This document shows, piece after piece, positions 1-5,974 of a stretch of 12,858 bases of DNA. Numbering within the stretch: the stretch's first letter is position 1; every line of letters starts with the position of its first letter. Origin of the DNA: Cyanobium sp. (GTDB taxonomy: Bacteria > Cyanobacteriota > Cyanobacteriia > PCC-6307 > Cyanobiaceae). The translations under genes and the position numbers were made by a program. Below the pieces are notes generated by a model. The model was not told the origin of the DNA. It saw only the letters and a program-made list of their open reading frames with translations, and did no database searches. Location of the stretch: the NCBI GenBank assembly GCA_014191535.1, contig BJHC01000019.1, positions 1 to 12,858 on the forward strand, given 5' to 3'.

Positions 1-170
1 CCAACCAACCACAACCGACCCTCGGAACACCCACACCAGCACCCACCCTGGAGATGGTGGAGGAGCACCAGCAAGGAACGCCCCTGGAGGCCCAGGAACG
101 CACGATCATCCGCTTCAGCCGCCGCAGCGATCGGCAGAACTGGCGCACCTATTCCACCGAGTGCTACTGA
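1..170 (+). CDS. 3' end of an unrecognised protein (5' partial)
   Basis: An open frame enters from the left edge (first full codon at base 3) and ends at TGA 168-170, giving about 55 visible residues. The first 17 or so are rich in Pro and Thr (NQPQPTLGTPTPAPTLE) and look like a flexible linker. The rest is charged and ends RSDRQNWRTYSTECY, which looks like a folded or conserved tail. I do not recognise the family. An internal ATG at 54 could also start a 38-residue protein, but the frame stays open upstream and no ribosome binding site precedes it, so a truncated longer gene is more likely. It converges on the DUF305 gene with only 12 bases between the stops. Confidence 0.42.
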   Translation, partial: NQPQPTLGTPTPAPTLEMVEEHQQGTPLEAQERTIIRFSRRSDRQNWRTYSTECY

Positions 171-182
171 GACCAGACGGGA

Positions 183-893
183 CTAGAGCGCGAACAGGTG
201 GTCGTAGCGGTAGTACTCCGGACGGCTACGCCCCTCGAGCTGCAGCATGCGCCGCAACTCACGAATCTCCATGCGCTGGGTGAGGATGATCTGACGCGCC
301 AGCCGATAAATGGCGGGGTTGCGGCTCTTGCGCTGCCCATCGTGGGCCATCTGCAGTGCCGCGCCGTGGTGATGCAGCATCCCCTCCAAAAACCACACCA
401 CCCGGGTGCGTGTGCTGGGGGCGGCTCCCAGCATCTGCATCGCCGCCACCTGCGCAGGGTCCAGGCGCTGGAGATCCGACAGGCTGTTGGGATCACCCCC
501 GGGCCGCAACCCCACCGGGTACACCGGTGCCTGGGGATACCAGGCCTTGCGCCACTGGCCCATGGCGCGGATCTCCTGGGACTGATCGCTCCAGATCCGC
601 TTGGCCAGAGCCCCCACGCCAGGCTCACCGATGTCAAACACGAACTCCCCCATGCGCAGAGCTCCGAGGTGGTGCTGCACCATCGCGTCGAGCCAACGCA
701 GGTCGTAGGTCAGGCCCGCAGGGCCCACGTCATGGGTATGGCCGCTGTGGGCAGGCTCCGATGCCGGGGAGAGATCTCCGTGGTGAAGGTGACGATCGCG
801 GTGCTGTTGATGGGGATCGATGGCCCCGGAGTTCTGCGCCAATGCGGCGGATCCGCTGGCCATCCACAGCATCACCAGCAACCACCGTTTCAT
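183..893 (-). CDS. DUF305 exported protein, His-rich, CopM-like
   Basis: This 236-residue protein carries a signal peptide (MKRWLLVMLWMASGSAALA, probable cleavage after residue 19). A His-rich stretch follows at about 28-55, including HQQHRDRHLHHGD and HSGHTHD. Two DUF305-type helical units come next, at about 62-118 (D65, M71, HH74-75, M81) and 166-218 (F168, M172, HHH174-176, M182). DUF305 proteins are periplasmic four-helix, ferritin-like proteins. The Synechocystis member CopM binds copper and contributes to copper resistance, so metal binding in the periplasm is the best guess here. The ATG at 893-891 was chosen because it opens directly into the signal peptide. The frame runs on to 980, but those codons overlap the divergent promoter region and add nothing family-like. 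No copper-sensing regulator or efflux pump is visible nearby. Confidence 0.88.
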   Translation of the reverse strand: MKRWLLVMLWMASGSAALAQNSGAIDPHQQHRDRHLHHGDLSPASEPAHSGHTHDVGPAGLTYDLRWLDAMVQHHLGALRMGEFVFDIGEPGVGALAKRIWSDQSQEIRAMGQWRKAWYPQAPVYPVGLRPGGDPNSLSDLQRLDPAQVAAMQMLGAAPSTRTRVVWFLEGMLHHHGAALQMAHDGQRKSRNPAIYRLARQIILTQRMEIRELRRMLQLEGRSRPEYYRYDHLFAL

Positions 894-943
894 GCCGTGG
901 AATCTCACAAGAACACCACCCAGTTTGTCTTGGCAACGTTTCC

Positions 944-981
944 CTTGACGGGGGCTAGCCATCCGGTAAAACCCCCTCAAG
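944..981. promoter_or_regulatory. Interrupted inverted repeat over a candidate promoter
   Basis: Left arm CTTGA-C-GGGGG (944-954) and right arm CCCCCTCAAG (972-981) pair over ten bases with one unpaired C, around a 17-base loop. A sigma70-like promoter lies within it: TTGACG at 945-950, a 16-base spacer, and TAAAAC at 967-972, reading towards the gene at 998. A ribosome binding site (AGGAG, 985-989) follows directly. The dyad may be a repressor operator; no regulator gene is visible beside it. Confidence 0.4.
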
Positions 982-997
982 CACAGGAGAGTCCGCC

Positions 998-1225
998 ATG
1001 CCCGATACCTTCGCCCTGTTTCTGGCCATCGGCATCATTGGCACCTCCGTGGCCCTGGCCACCGCCATCCTGTTTGACGACTCACGCACCAAACAACGCT
1101 CGATTGAGCACTACCGCAACCTCGAGCGCCAACGGGCCCACCGGATGCGTCGTTTGAGCGTCAAAGGGGAGAGCCGCCCTAGCTGGGATCACTACCTCGA
1201 CGACAAGAATCAACGGGCGGCTTAA
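998..1225 (+). CDS. Small single-span membrane protein, unknown function
   Basis: A 75-residue protein starts at ATG 998, nine bases after AGGAG (985-989), and ends at TAA 1223-1225. Residues 5-26 (FALFLAIGIIGTSVALATAI) form one clear transmembrane segment. The rest is a hydrophilic tail rich in Arg, Lys and His (about 27-75). Few acidic residues lie near the membrane exit, so the positive-inside rule puts the tail in the cytoplasm. I do not recognise the family. It is divergent from the DUF305 gene across 104 bases, so the two may share control, and it is convergent with the zinc-ribbon gene. The good ribosome binding site, the promoter-like sequence just upstream and the clean transmembrane pattern argue that it is real. 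A longer plus-strand frame overlapping its start is antisense to the DUF305 gene and was not used. Confidence 0.72.
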   Translation: MPDTFALFLAIGIIGTSVALATAILFDDSRTKQRSIEHYRNLERQRAHRMRRLSVKGESRPSWDHYLDDKNQRAA

Positions 1226-1255
1226 ATCGACCCACAGCGGTTGACTGACTGCCGT

Positions 1256-2104
1256 TCAAGGGTTGCACCACGGACAGTCGACCGGTTGAGCCACGGCGAG
1301 TCCGTCGCGACGGGGATGCCATTCACGGTGGGCACAGTGGGGGCATCCCCACACCTCGAGTCGGGTGAGATCGGTGGCGGTTCCACAGGCTTCGCAGGGC
1401 AGCCCAGGCTCCGTCTCCACCAAGCCCCATCCCGGAGATCCACAGCTCGGGCAACGGCGACATAAGCGCCGCACCATCGAGACACCCAGGCGTCGAATCG
1501 AACGCATGCGCGTGGGGTTGCGATGGGCCCGCATGTCGGTCTCCAGCCACACCTCCCCGCGTGGATCAGCCCTGCGGCAGGCCTCAAGGGCGTTTTGGAG
1601 ATCCAGGCTTGAGCAGAGATCGCGATACCAGGGGCCAGCCTCCGCGGATGCCGGCCGAACGATCAGTCCATGGGACGGAAAACCCACCTGCTGCAGCCAA
1701 GGGCTTGGATCCTCATCAGATCGCAGGAGCCTCTGGGCGTAATTGGTGCGCCACTCCAGGCGCTGCTCCACCACGGTGAGCCCGCGGTCCAGATCGAGAA
1801 ACACCAGCAGTTCTTGACCAATCGGCAGCATTGGCGCCGAAGGGTGTGGCCCAAAACTCGCCTCACTGGCCAGGCCCAGGCGTAGGCCCGTGCGCTCCAG
1901 GCCCAGCCATGCTTTCTGGCGGCAGGTGGCCAGGGCGGAATCGCACCGCTCCACCTCACCGCTGAACGTCCCCAGGCGATTGGTATCGCAGGGGCTCACC
2001 TCCAGCACGGCACCAAGCCCGACCGCAAACGGCCTGGCCAGGGCCTGCTCCTTGCCATGCAGGGTGGTGAGACAAATCCGCTGCCCCGCATAGGCCGAGC
2101 TCAC
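1256..2104 (-). CDS. DUF6671-like protein with C-terminal zinc ribbons
   Basis: This 282-residue soluble protein has no signal peptide or membrane segment. The first ~190 residues look like one alpha/beta domain, and the sequence ETDMRAHRNPTRM at about 188-200 looks like a conserved motif. The C-terminus has two Cys clusters typical of zinc ribbons: C215, C218, C221 with C237 and C240, then C254, C257 with C277 and C280. The overall layout matches what I recall of the DUF6671 family, whose function is unknown; the family name is from memory and moderately sure. It starts at GTG 2104-2102, which overlaps the stop of the upstream antiporter gene in GTGA. No Shine-Dalgarno sequence is visible before it, so translation probably depends on coupling to the antiporter. 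It is convergent with the small membrane protein at 998-1225, and no hairpin terminator is visible between them. Confidence 0.78.
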   Translation of the reverse strand: MSSAYAGQRICLTTLHGKEQALARPFAVGLGAVLEVSPCDTNRLGTFSGEVERCDSALATCRQKAWLGLERTGLRLGLASEASFGPHPSAPMLPIGQELLVFLDLDRGLTVVEQRLEWRTNYAQRLLRSDEDPSPWLQQVGFPSHGLIVRPASAEAGPWYRDLCSSLDLQNALEACRRADPRGEVWLETDMRAHRNPTRMRSIRRLGVSMVRRLCRRCPSCGSPGWGLVETEPGLPCEACGTATDLTRLEVWGCPHCAHREWHPRRDGLAVAQPVDCPWCNP

Positions 2105-3444
2105 GGCGCCAGGGGTGCCGCCCCATTCGGCTCAGCGGGAATCACCAGCCGAAGCAAGATCGGCGCCAAAAAGGTGGTGCCGATCACCATCAGCAGGATG
2201 GCCGCCTCCAGCGCCGGGGTGAGGATGCCGGCCTGGCTACCCAGGCCGAGGAAGATCAAACCCACTTCGCCACGGGGCATCATCCCCAAGCCCACCACCA
2301 GACGATTGGTGGGTTCAGCGCTGACGTAACTCCAACCGGCAGCCACCTTGCCGGCGATCGCCACCAGCAGCAGAAAGCCGGCCACCAACAACCCTTCGCG
2401 ATTGGCTGGATCGAAGGGGTTGAGCACCGACAGATCCATCCCGGTGCCGATCAGCACAAAAAACACGGTGGCAAACAACGCCACCAGGGGCTTGACCGCC
2501 GCATCGATGTCATGGGTGTGCTTCGAAGCGCTCAGGATCAAACCGGCGGCAAACGCCCCGAGGGCAGCCTCCAGCCCAATGGCCTGAGCGGCGAAGCAAC
2601 AGACGGTGAGCACCAGAAAGCTGGCCACCGCCACATCCCCCGGAGCCTTGAGCCGGTCCACCACCCAATCGAAAGCCGGCGCCGCCTTGCGGCTGAGCAC
2701 CAGGGCAACGGCCACAAAAGCGATGGCCGCCAGACACAGCTTGAGCAGCGGAGCCAGGCTGAAGGCGCCGCCACCCACCACGGCCACCACCACCGCCAGG
2801 ATCACGATGCCCAGAATGTCATCGAGCACGGCGGCACCGATCACGATCTGCCCCTCCTTGCGTTTCAGCCACTTGAGCTCACCGAACACGCTGGCGGTGA
2901 TGCCGATGGAGGTGGCCGTCATGGCCGCACCGGCAAACACCGCCGGAATCAGAGGGACGTGGAAGACAACAACCAGGCCGGCGGTGCCCAGGGCGAACGG
3001 CAACACCACGCCGGCCACCGCCACGGTGCTGGCCTGCACCCCCACGGCCACCAGTTCATCCAGCTCGCTCTCCAGACCGGTGAGAAACAGCAGCGCAAAC
3101 AGCCCGATCTGCGACACCGCCTGCAGGCTGGGAAAGGTTTCGTTGTAGATGCTCTGCACATCTCCCGGAAGGATCTCGGCCAGGGAGCCCAACACCGAGA
3201 GAACGCCGGCGTTGATCGTTGCCTGCGTGCCTGGGGGCACGATCAGATGCAAACCCGACACGCCGATCAGCACCCCAGCCACCAGTTCCCCCAGGATCGT
3301 GGGGAGCTGCAGCCGCACCATCAACTCAGCGATGGCACGAGCCACCAGGAAAATCACCACAAAGCGACCCACCTGGATCAGGGTTTCCGCCACCTCCACC
3401 TGATGGGGGCTGATCTCGAGGAGCAAAGACGTCACGGAAGACAA
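2101..3444 (-). CDS. CPA2-family Na+(K+)/H+ antiporter
   Basis: About 447 residues, almost all hydrophobic, with some 12-13 membrane spans of the Na+/H+ exchanger (PF00999) fold. The ion-binding aspartate pair is visible at D208-D209 (GAAVLDDILGI), preceded by the family-like stretch AMTATSIGITASVFGEL at about 174-190. This places it with CPA2 antiporters such as NapA and cyanobacterial NhaS3, which exchange Na+ or K+ for protons. No cytosolic RCK/KTN domain is present, so it is not a full KefB/KefC. The start is uncertain: TTG at 3444-3442 and GTG at 3435-3433 (three codons later) both lack a clear Shine-Dalgarno sequence. The small membrane protein at 3703-3497 lies 52 bases upstream on the same strand, and the zinc-ribbon gene overlaps the stop by four bases, so the three probably form one transcript. 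The proximity to sbtA suggests, as inference, that it recycles Na+ for bicarbonate uptake. Confidence 0.9.
   Translation of the reverse strand: MSSVTSLLLEISPHQVEVAETLIQVGRFVVIFLVARAIAELMVRLQLPTILGELVAGVLIGVSGLHLIVPPGTQATINAGVLSVLGSLAEILPGDVQSIYNETFPSLQAVSQIGLFALLFLTGLESELDELVAVGVQASTVAVAGVVLPFALGTAGLVVVFHVPLIPAVFAGAAMTATSIGITASVFGELKWLKRKEGQIVIGAAVLDDILGIVILAVVVAVVGGGAFSLAPLLKLCLAAIAFVAVALVLSRKAAPAFDWVVDRLKAPGDVAVASFLVLTVCCFAAQAIGLEAALGAFAAGLILSASKHTHDIDAAVKPLVALFATVFFVLIGTGMDLSVLNPFDPANREGLLVAGFLLLVAIAGKVAAGWSYVSAEPTNRLVVGLGMMPRGEVGLIFLGLGSQAGILTPALEAAILLMVIGTTFLAPILLRLVIPAEPNGAAPLAP
2353..2362. repeat. HIP1 palindrome
   Basis: The full 10-base form GGCGATCGCC lies inside the antiporter gene. 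HIP1 (core GCGATCGC) is over-represented in many cyanobacterial genomes. Confidence 0.7.
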
Positions 3445-3496
3445 GGCAAGGAATGCATCACGGTCTGAAGCTGAAACAGGAATGAGGGTGAGGCCC

Positions 3497-3703
3497 TTAA
3501 CGCATCAAGCGCTCCACATCCGCCGGATCTGGGATCAAGCCGCGATGCATTAACTCCTGGCGAAATGCACGGCTCAGCCGGCTCTCCGGTGCGAAGCGAT
3601 TCACCTGAGCCAACAGCAGCAGTGTGCGGAGGCTCAGCCAAACCAAAGCAACACCAAACAGCGTTGTGACCATGGCGGTCAACCCAGGAGTGGAAGCCAT
3701 CAT
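3497..3703 (-). CDS. Small membrane protein, unknown function
   Basis: A 68-residue protein counted from ATG 3703-3701. A second ATG follows at once, and a GTG at 3730-3728 would add nine residues. None of the starts has a strong ribosome binding site. One hydrophobic segment spans about 9-32 (TAMVTTLFGVALVWLSLRTL and following), with Arg26 near its middle or end. A charged, amphipathic tail follows, containing FRQELMHRGLIPDPADVERL. I do not recognise the family. It is the first gene of a minus-strand group with the antiporter and the zinc-ribbon protein, and it is divergent from sbtA. It could be an accessory subunit or regulator of the antiporter, but only position supports that. A 120-residue frame over the same bases lacks membrane-protein character and looks like a shadow. 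Confidence 0.62.
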   Translation of the reverse strand: MMASTPGLTAMVTTLFGVALVWLSLRTLLLLAQVNRFAPESRLSRAFRQELMHRGLIPDPADVERLMR

Positions 3704-3835
3704 GGGGTCGCCAGTTGCCACTTGGGGCACCGATAGTGATCCCTCGATCAGGCCATAGGCAACGCTGATTGAAGATCAGAGCTGTTCCTGCCACCCACCT
3801 GCCGGAGCGCCCAGATTTGGCCGATCAACAGGTGG

Positions 3836-3869
3836 TGACAGCCTGCGGTGCGGGGATCAAAGGCTGTCA
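3836..3869. promoter_or_regulatory. Perfect 9-base inverted repeat upstream of sbtA
   Basis: TGACAGCCT (3836-3844) and AGGCTGTCA (3861-3869) are exact reverse complements around a 16-base spacer, so the arm centres are 25 bases apart. No T-run follows on either strand, so it is not an intrinsic terminator. It lies about 180-210 bases before the sbtA start and about 130-170 bases from the divergent start. A dyad in this place fits an operator. LysR-type regulators (CcmR/NdhR, CmpR) control sbtA in other cyanobacteria, but the sequence does not show a consensus I can match confidently. Confidence 0.5.
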
Positions 3870-3883
3870 GGGAAAGGGTTGTT

Positions 3884-3895
3884 GCCTTATAAGGC
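3884..3895. promoter_or_regulatory. 12-base perfect palindrome upstream of sbtA
   Basis: GCCTTATAAGGC reads the same on both strands. It lies 15 bases after the 9-base dyad and about 150 bases before the sbtA start. Its TATAAG could serve as a -10 element, or the palindrome could be a dimer-binding site overlapping the promoter. Both roles are inference. Confidence 0.4.
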
Positions 3896-4034
3896 CTACT
3901 TAGCAGCACAGCGATAGGACTGGGGAAATACCATCCATCTGCACCGAATCAGGATCGAATGAAGGCAACCTGGGCCCAACCCAGCCCCCCCATTCAAGCC
4001 CTACATTCCCGGCGACCTTGCTTCTCCAGTCTCC

Positions 4035-4040
4035 AGGAGA
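4035..4040 (+). promoter_or_regulatory. Ribosome binding site fixing the GTG start of sbtA
   Basis: AGGAGA lies six bases before GTG 4047-4049. It supports this rare start codon, and no in-frame ATG with a site of its own is found nearby. Confidence 0.75.
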
Positions 4041-4046
4041 TCATCC

Positions 4047-5045
4047 GTGTCGGACTTTCTCGGTTTATTTCTTGAGCAGATCCAGTCGCCAACGCTGGGC
4101 TTCTTAATTGGCGGCATTGTGGTTGCCTCCCTTGGCAGCCAGCTGGCTATTCCCGACTCGATCTACAAGTTCATCAGTTTCTTCCTGCTGATGAAGATCG
4201 GACTCACTGGCGGGATCGCCATCCGCAATTCCAACCCCTCCGAAATTTTGCTGCCCGCCATCGCAGCCGTGGTGTTGGGCGTGGTGATTGTGTTCATCAG
4301 CCGCTACACCCTGGGCAAGCTGCCCGGCATCAAGGTGCCCGACGCCGTCGCCACCGGCGGCCTGTTTGGGGCGGTGAGTGGCTCCACCCTGGCTGCAGTG
4401 CTGCCCCAGCTGGATGCCGCCAAGGTGCCCTACGAAGCCTGGACAGCAGCGCTCTACCCCTTCATGGATATCCCGGCGCTGGTGACGGCCATTGTGGTGG
4501 CCAGCGTGTACTTGGGCAAAAAAGCCGGCGGTTCCACCGAAAAGGTGGAGATCTGGCCGATCGTCAAGGAAAGCCTGCAGAGCTCTGCAGTGACAGCCAT
4601 GTTGTTGGGTGTGGCCCTGGGGATCCTCACCAAGCCCGAGCCTGTCTACGAAAGCTTTTTCAACCCCCTGTTCCGAGGCTTCCTCGCGGTGCTCATGATC
4701 ATCATGGGCATGGAAGCGGCGCAACGGATGAACGAGCTGCGCAAGGTGGCCCAGTGGTTCGCCATCTATGCCTTCATCGCCCCAATCCTCCACGGCTTCC
4801 TGGGCTTCGGCGTTGGCCTGATCATCCACAAGCTCACGGGTTTCAGCATCGGTGGTGCCGTGGTGCTGGCGGTGATTGCCGCCTCCAGCTCGGACATCTC
4901 CGGCCCCCCGACCCTACGGGCCGGCATCCCCTCGGCCAACCCTTCGGCCTACATCGGTGCCTCTACCGCCATCGGCACCCCAGTGGCCATCGCCATCTGC
5001 ATTCCCCTGTTCATCGGCATCGCCGAAGTGATGCTCGGCCGCTGA
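4047..5045 (+). CDS. sbtA: Sodium-dependent bicarbonate transporter SbtA
   Basis: A 332-residue inner-membrane protein with about ten hydrophobic spans in two inverted halves, as in SbtA, the high-affinity Na+/HCO3- symporter of the cyanobacterial carbon-concentrating mechanism. Diagnostic stretches are GGLFGAVSGSTLAAVLPQLD (about 104-123, first half) and SSSDISGPPTLRAGIPSANP (280-299) with IGASTAIGTP (303-312) in the second half. Both contain the small-residue breaks that form the substrate and Na+ sites. The cytoplasmic loop between halves is short (about 158-172, containing KKAGGSTEKVE). Synechocystis 6803 SbtA has about 374 residues, and the difference lies mostly in that loop. The GTG start is supported by AGGAGA six bases upstream. 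sbtB follows after 41 bases, and the pair ends at the terminator 5426-5463. Upstream dyads suggest regulation, probably by carbon supply. Confidence 0.96.
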   Translation: MSDFLGLFLEQIQSPTLGFLIGGIVVASLGSQLAIPDSIYKFISFFLLMKIGLTGGIAIRNSNPSEILLPAIAAVVLGVVIVFISRYTLGKLPGIKVPDAVATGGLFGAVSGSTLAAVLPQLDAAKVPYEAWTAALYPFMDIPALVTAIVVASVYLGKKAGGSTEKVEIWPIVKESLQSSAVTAMLLGVALGILTKPEPVYESFFNPLFRGFLAVLMIIMGMEAAQRMNELRKVAQWFAIYAFIAPILHGFLGFGVGLIIHKLTGFSIGGAVVLAVIAASSSDISGPPTLRAGIPSANPSAYIGASTAIGTPVAIAICIPLFIGIAEVMLGR

Positions 5046-5086
5046 GCCGTTCAACCATTAACACCTACCCCTAGGAGATCGAACCC

Positions 5087-5401
5087 ATGAGCCAACAAGT
5101 TTGGAAGCTAGTGATTGTGGCGGAGGAAATCCTCTCCAAGAAGCTGGCCAAATTGATCAAGGAAGCTGGAGCCACTGGCTACACCGTGATGGCGGCCGGC
5201 GGCGAAGGCAGTCGCAATGTGCGCTCCACCGGTGAGCCCAGCGTGTCGCACACGCTCTCCAACGTGAAGATCGAGGTGCTCACGGGCACCCGCGAACTGG
5301 CCGACAAGATCACCCACGAAATCGAGTCCAAGTTCTACGCGGATTATTCGATCATCACCTACATCTCCCAGGTGGAAGCTCTGCGCGATCACAAGTTCTA
5401 G
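5087..5401 (+). CDS. sbtB: PII-like carbon-sensing protein SbtB
   Basis: A 104-residue cytosolic protein of the PII (GlnB-like) fold, expected to form trimers. The beta1-alpha1 start [20 protein letters not shown], a T-loop at about 37-57 ([15 protein letters not shown]) and the alpha2-beta4 part ([20 protein letters not shown]) are all recognisable. SbtB binds adenyl nucleotides (AMP, cAMP, ADP, ATP and, in Synechocystis, c-di-AMP) and inhibits SbtA by inserting its T-loop into the transporter. This copy ends at EALRDHKF and lacks the C-terminal extension with the redox-active CGPxGC motif of the Synechocystis protein. As I recall, the Cyanobium PCC 7001 protein lacks it too. ATG 5087 follows AGGAGA (5073-5078) with an 8-base spacer. 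Its place after sbtA and before a terminator shows a two-gene operon. Confidence 0.95.
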   Translation: MSQQVWKLVIVAEEILSKKLAKLIKEAGATGYTVMAAGGEGSRNVRSTGEPSVSHTLSNVKIEVLTGTRELADKITHEIESKFYADYSIITYISQVEALRDHKF

Positions 5402-5425
5402 CCCAAGCGTCCTCGCCGATCGCCA

Positions 5426-5463
5426 CCCCGTCTGTGCAGTCGGCATAGGCGGGGTTTTTGTTT
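5426..5463 (+). terminator. Rho-independent terminator of sbtAB
   Basis: Arms 5426-5437 (CCCCGTCTGTGC) and 5443-5454 (GCATAGGCGGGG) pair over 12 positions, two of them G-U, around the 5-base loop AGTCG. TTTTTGTTT follows at 5455-5463. It lies 25 bases after the sbtB stop. Confidence 0.92.
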
Positions 5464-5512
5464 CCGTCTAGATCCGCAATCCACTGTTCCAAAACCAAGC
5501 GCACGCAACCTG

Positions 5513-5968
5513 ATGAAACTGTTGGACGACAACCGCTTCCTCGCGGGCATTCACAGCTATGAACGCCAGCTGGCCAAGCTGTTGGCTGTGTTGCTGGCGG
5601 TGGTCATCGGACTCGCCTCCATCCAACTGCTGTTGGAATCGGTCGGCAAGATCCTGCAACTCAGTACCAATTGGTTTGACGGCAACCTGATCGGCCTGTT
5701 GGATCGTCTGCTGCTGATCTTCATCGCCCTGGAGGTGCTGCAGAACGTCAACGCCTACCTGCGTGATCAAGTGGTGCAGATCGAACTGGTGCTGCTCACC
5801 GCCCTCACCGCCGTGGCGCGCAAAGTGATCGTGCTGCCACCGGGTACGGAAAACAAACCCATCCTGATGGTGGGATTTGGGGTGATTGTGGTGTCTCTGG
5901 CCGGGGCCTTCTGGCTGGTACGGATGGCCCGCCGTAGCCACCCGCAGCCTGTTGAGCCGACTGGCTGA
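5513..5968 (+). CDS. PsiE-family membrane protein
   Basis: A 151-residue protein with four hydrophobic segments at about 20-45, 60-80, 88-109 and 116-137. The central stretch LLDRLLLIFIALEVLQNVNA with YLRDQVVQIELVLLTALTAVARKVIVL matches the phosphate-starvation-inducible E (PsiE, PF06146) family. Its length is close to that of E. coli PsiE (about 136 residues). The biochemical role of the family is unknown. The E. coli gene responds to phosphate starvation and cAMP, but I see no Pho box here, so the name should not be read as function. The gene starts 49 bases after the sbtAB terminator, so it needs its own promoter or read-through. No strong Shine-Dalgarno sequence precedes ATG 5513. It converges on the FAS1 gene with six bases between the stops, and no terminator hairpin with a T-run is visible there. 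Confidence 0.82.
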   Translation: MKLLDDNRFLAGIHSYERQLAKLLAVLLAVVIGLASIQLLLESVGKILQLSTNWFDGNLIGLLDRLLLIFIALEVLQNVNAYLRDQVVQIELVLLTALTAVARKVIVLPPGTENKPILMVGFGVIVVSLAGAFWLVRMARRSHPQPVEPTG

Positions 5969-5974
5969 TCGATA

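Larger units (their letters stand above)
3704..4046. other. Intergenic regulatory region between the small membrane protein and sbtA
   Basis: No convincing gene lies in these ~340 bases. They separate two divergent transcription units and hold several inverted repeats: CCACCTG (3795-3801) with CAGGTGG (3829-3835); the 9-base dyad at 3836-3869; and the palindrome at 3884-3895. I cannot fix a -35/-10 pair for sbtA. TATAAG at 3888-3893 is a possible -10 but has no good -35. Bases 3896-4046 hold no further dyad that I can see, apart from the sbtA ribosome binding site at 4035-4040. Confidence 0.6.

Noticed and set aside
198..1157. 319-residue plus-strand open frame
   Set aside because: It is antisense to the DUF305 gene. 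It lacks domain character, is full of His/Gly/Pro/Arg from high-GC shadowing, and overlaps the better-supported small gene at 998.
1226..1255. Terminator between the convergent genes at 1225 and 1256
   Set aside because: The 30 bases show only a three-base CGG/CCG pairing and no T-run.
2512..3468. 318-residue plus-strand open frame
   Set aside because: Antisense to the antiporter, with the same Gln/His-rich shadow composition and no ribosome binding site or motif.
3432..3794. 120-residue minus-strand open frame ending at the antiporter start
   Set aside because: Its stop overlaps the antiporter GTG in GTGA, which looked like coupling. But it is in another frame of the small membrane gene, has no hydrophobic segment or motif, and runs into the dyad-rich control region.
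3959..4075. Possible 38-codon upstream frame overlapping the sbtA start
   Set aside because: ATG 3959 opens a frame that ends inside sbtA, but no ribosome binding site precedes it and the peptide shows no conserved character. A leader-peptide role cannot be supported.
5955..5966. Small hairpin AGCC-GACT-GGCT between psiE and the FAS1 gene
   Set aside because: It has only a four-base stem and no T-run on either strand, so it cannot be called a terminator.
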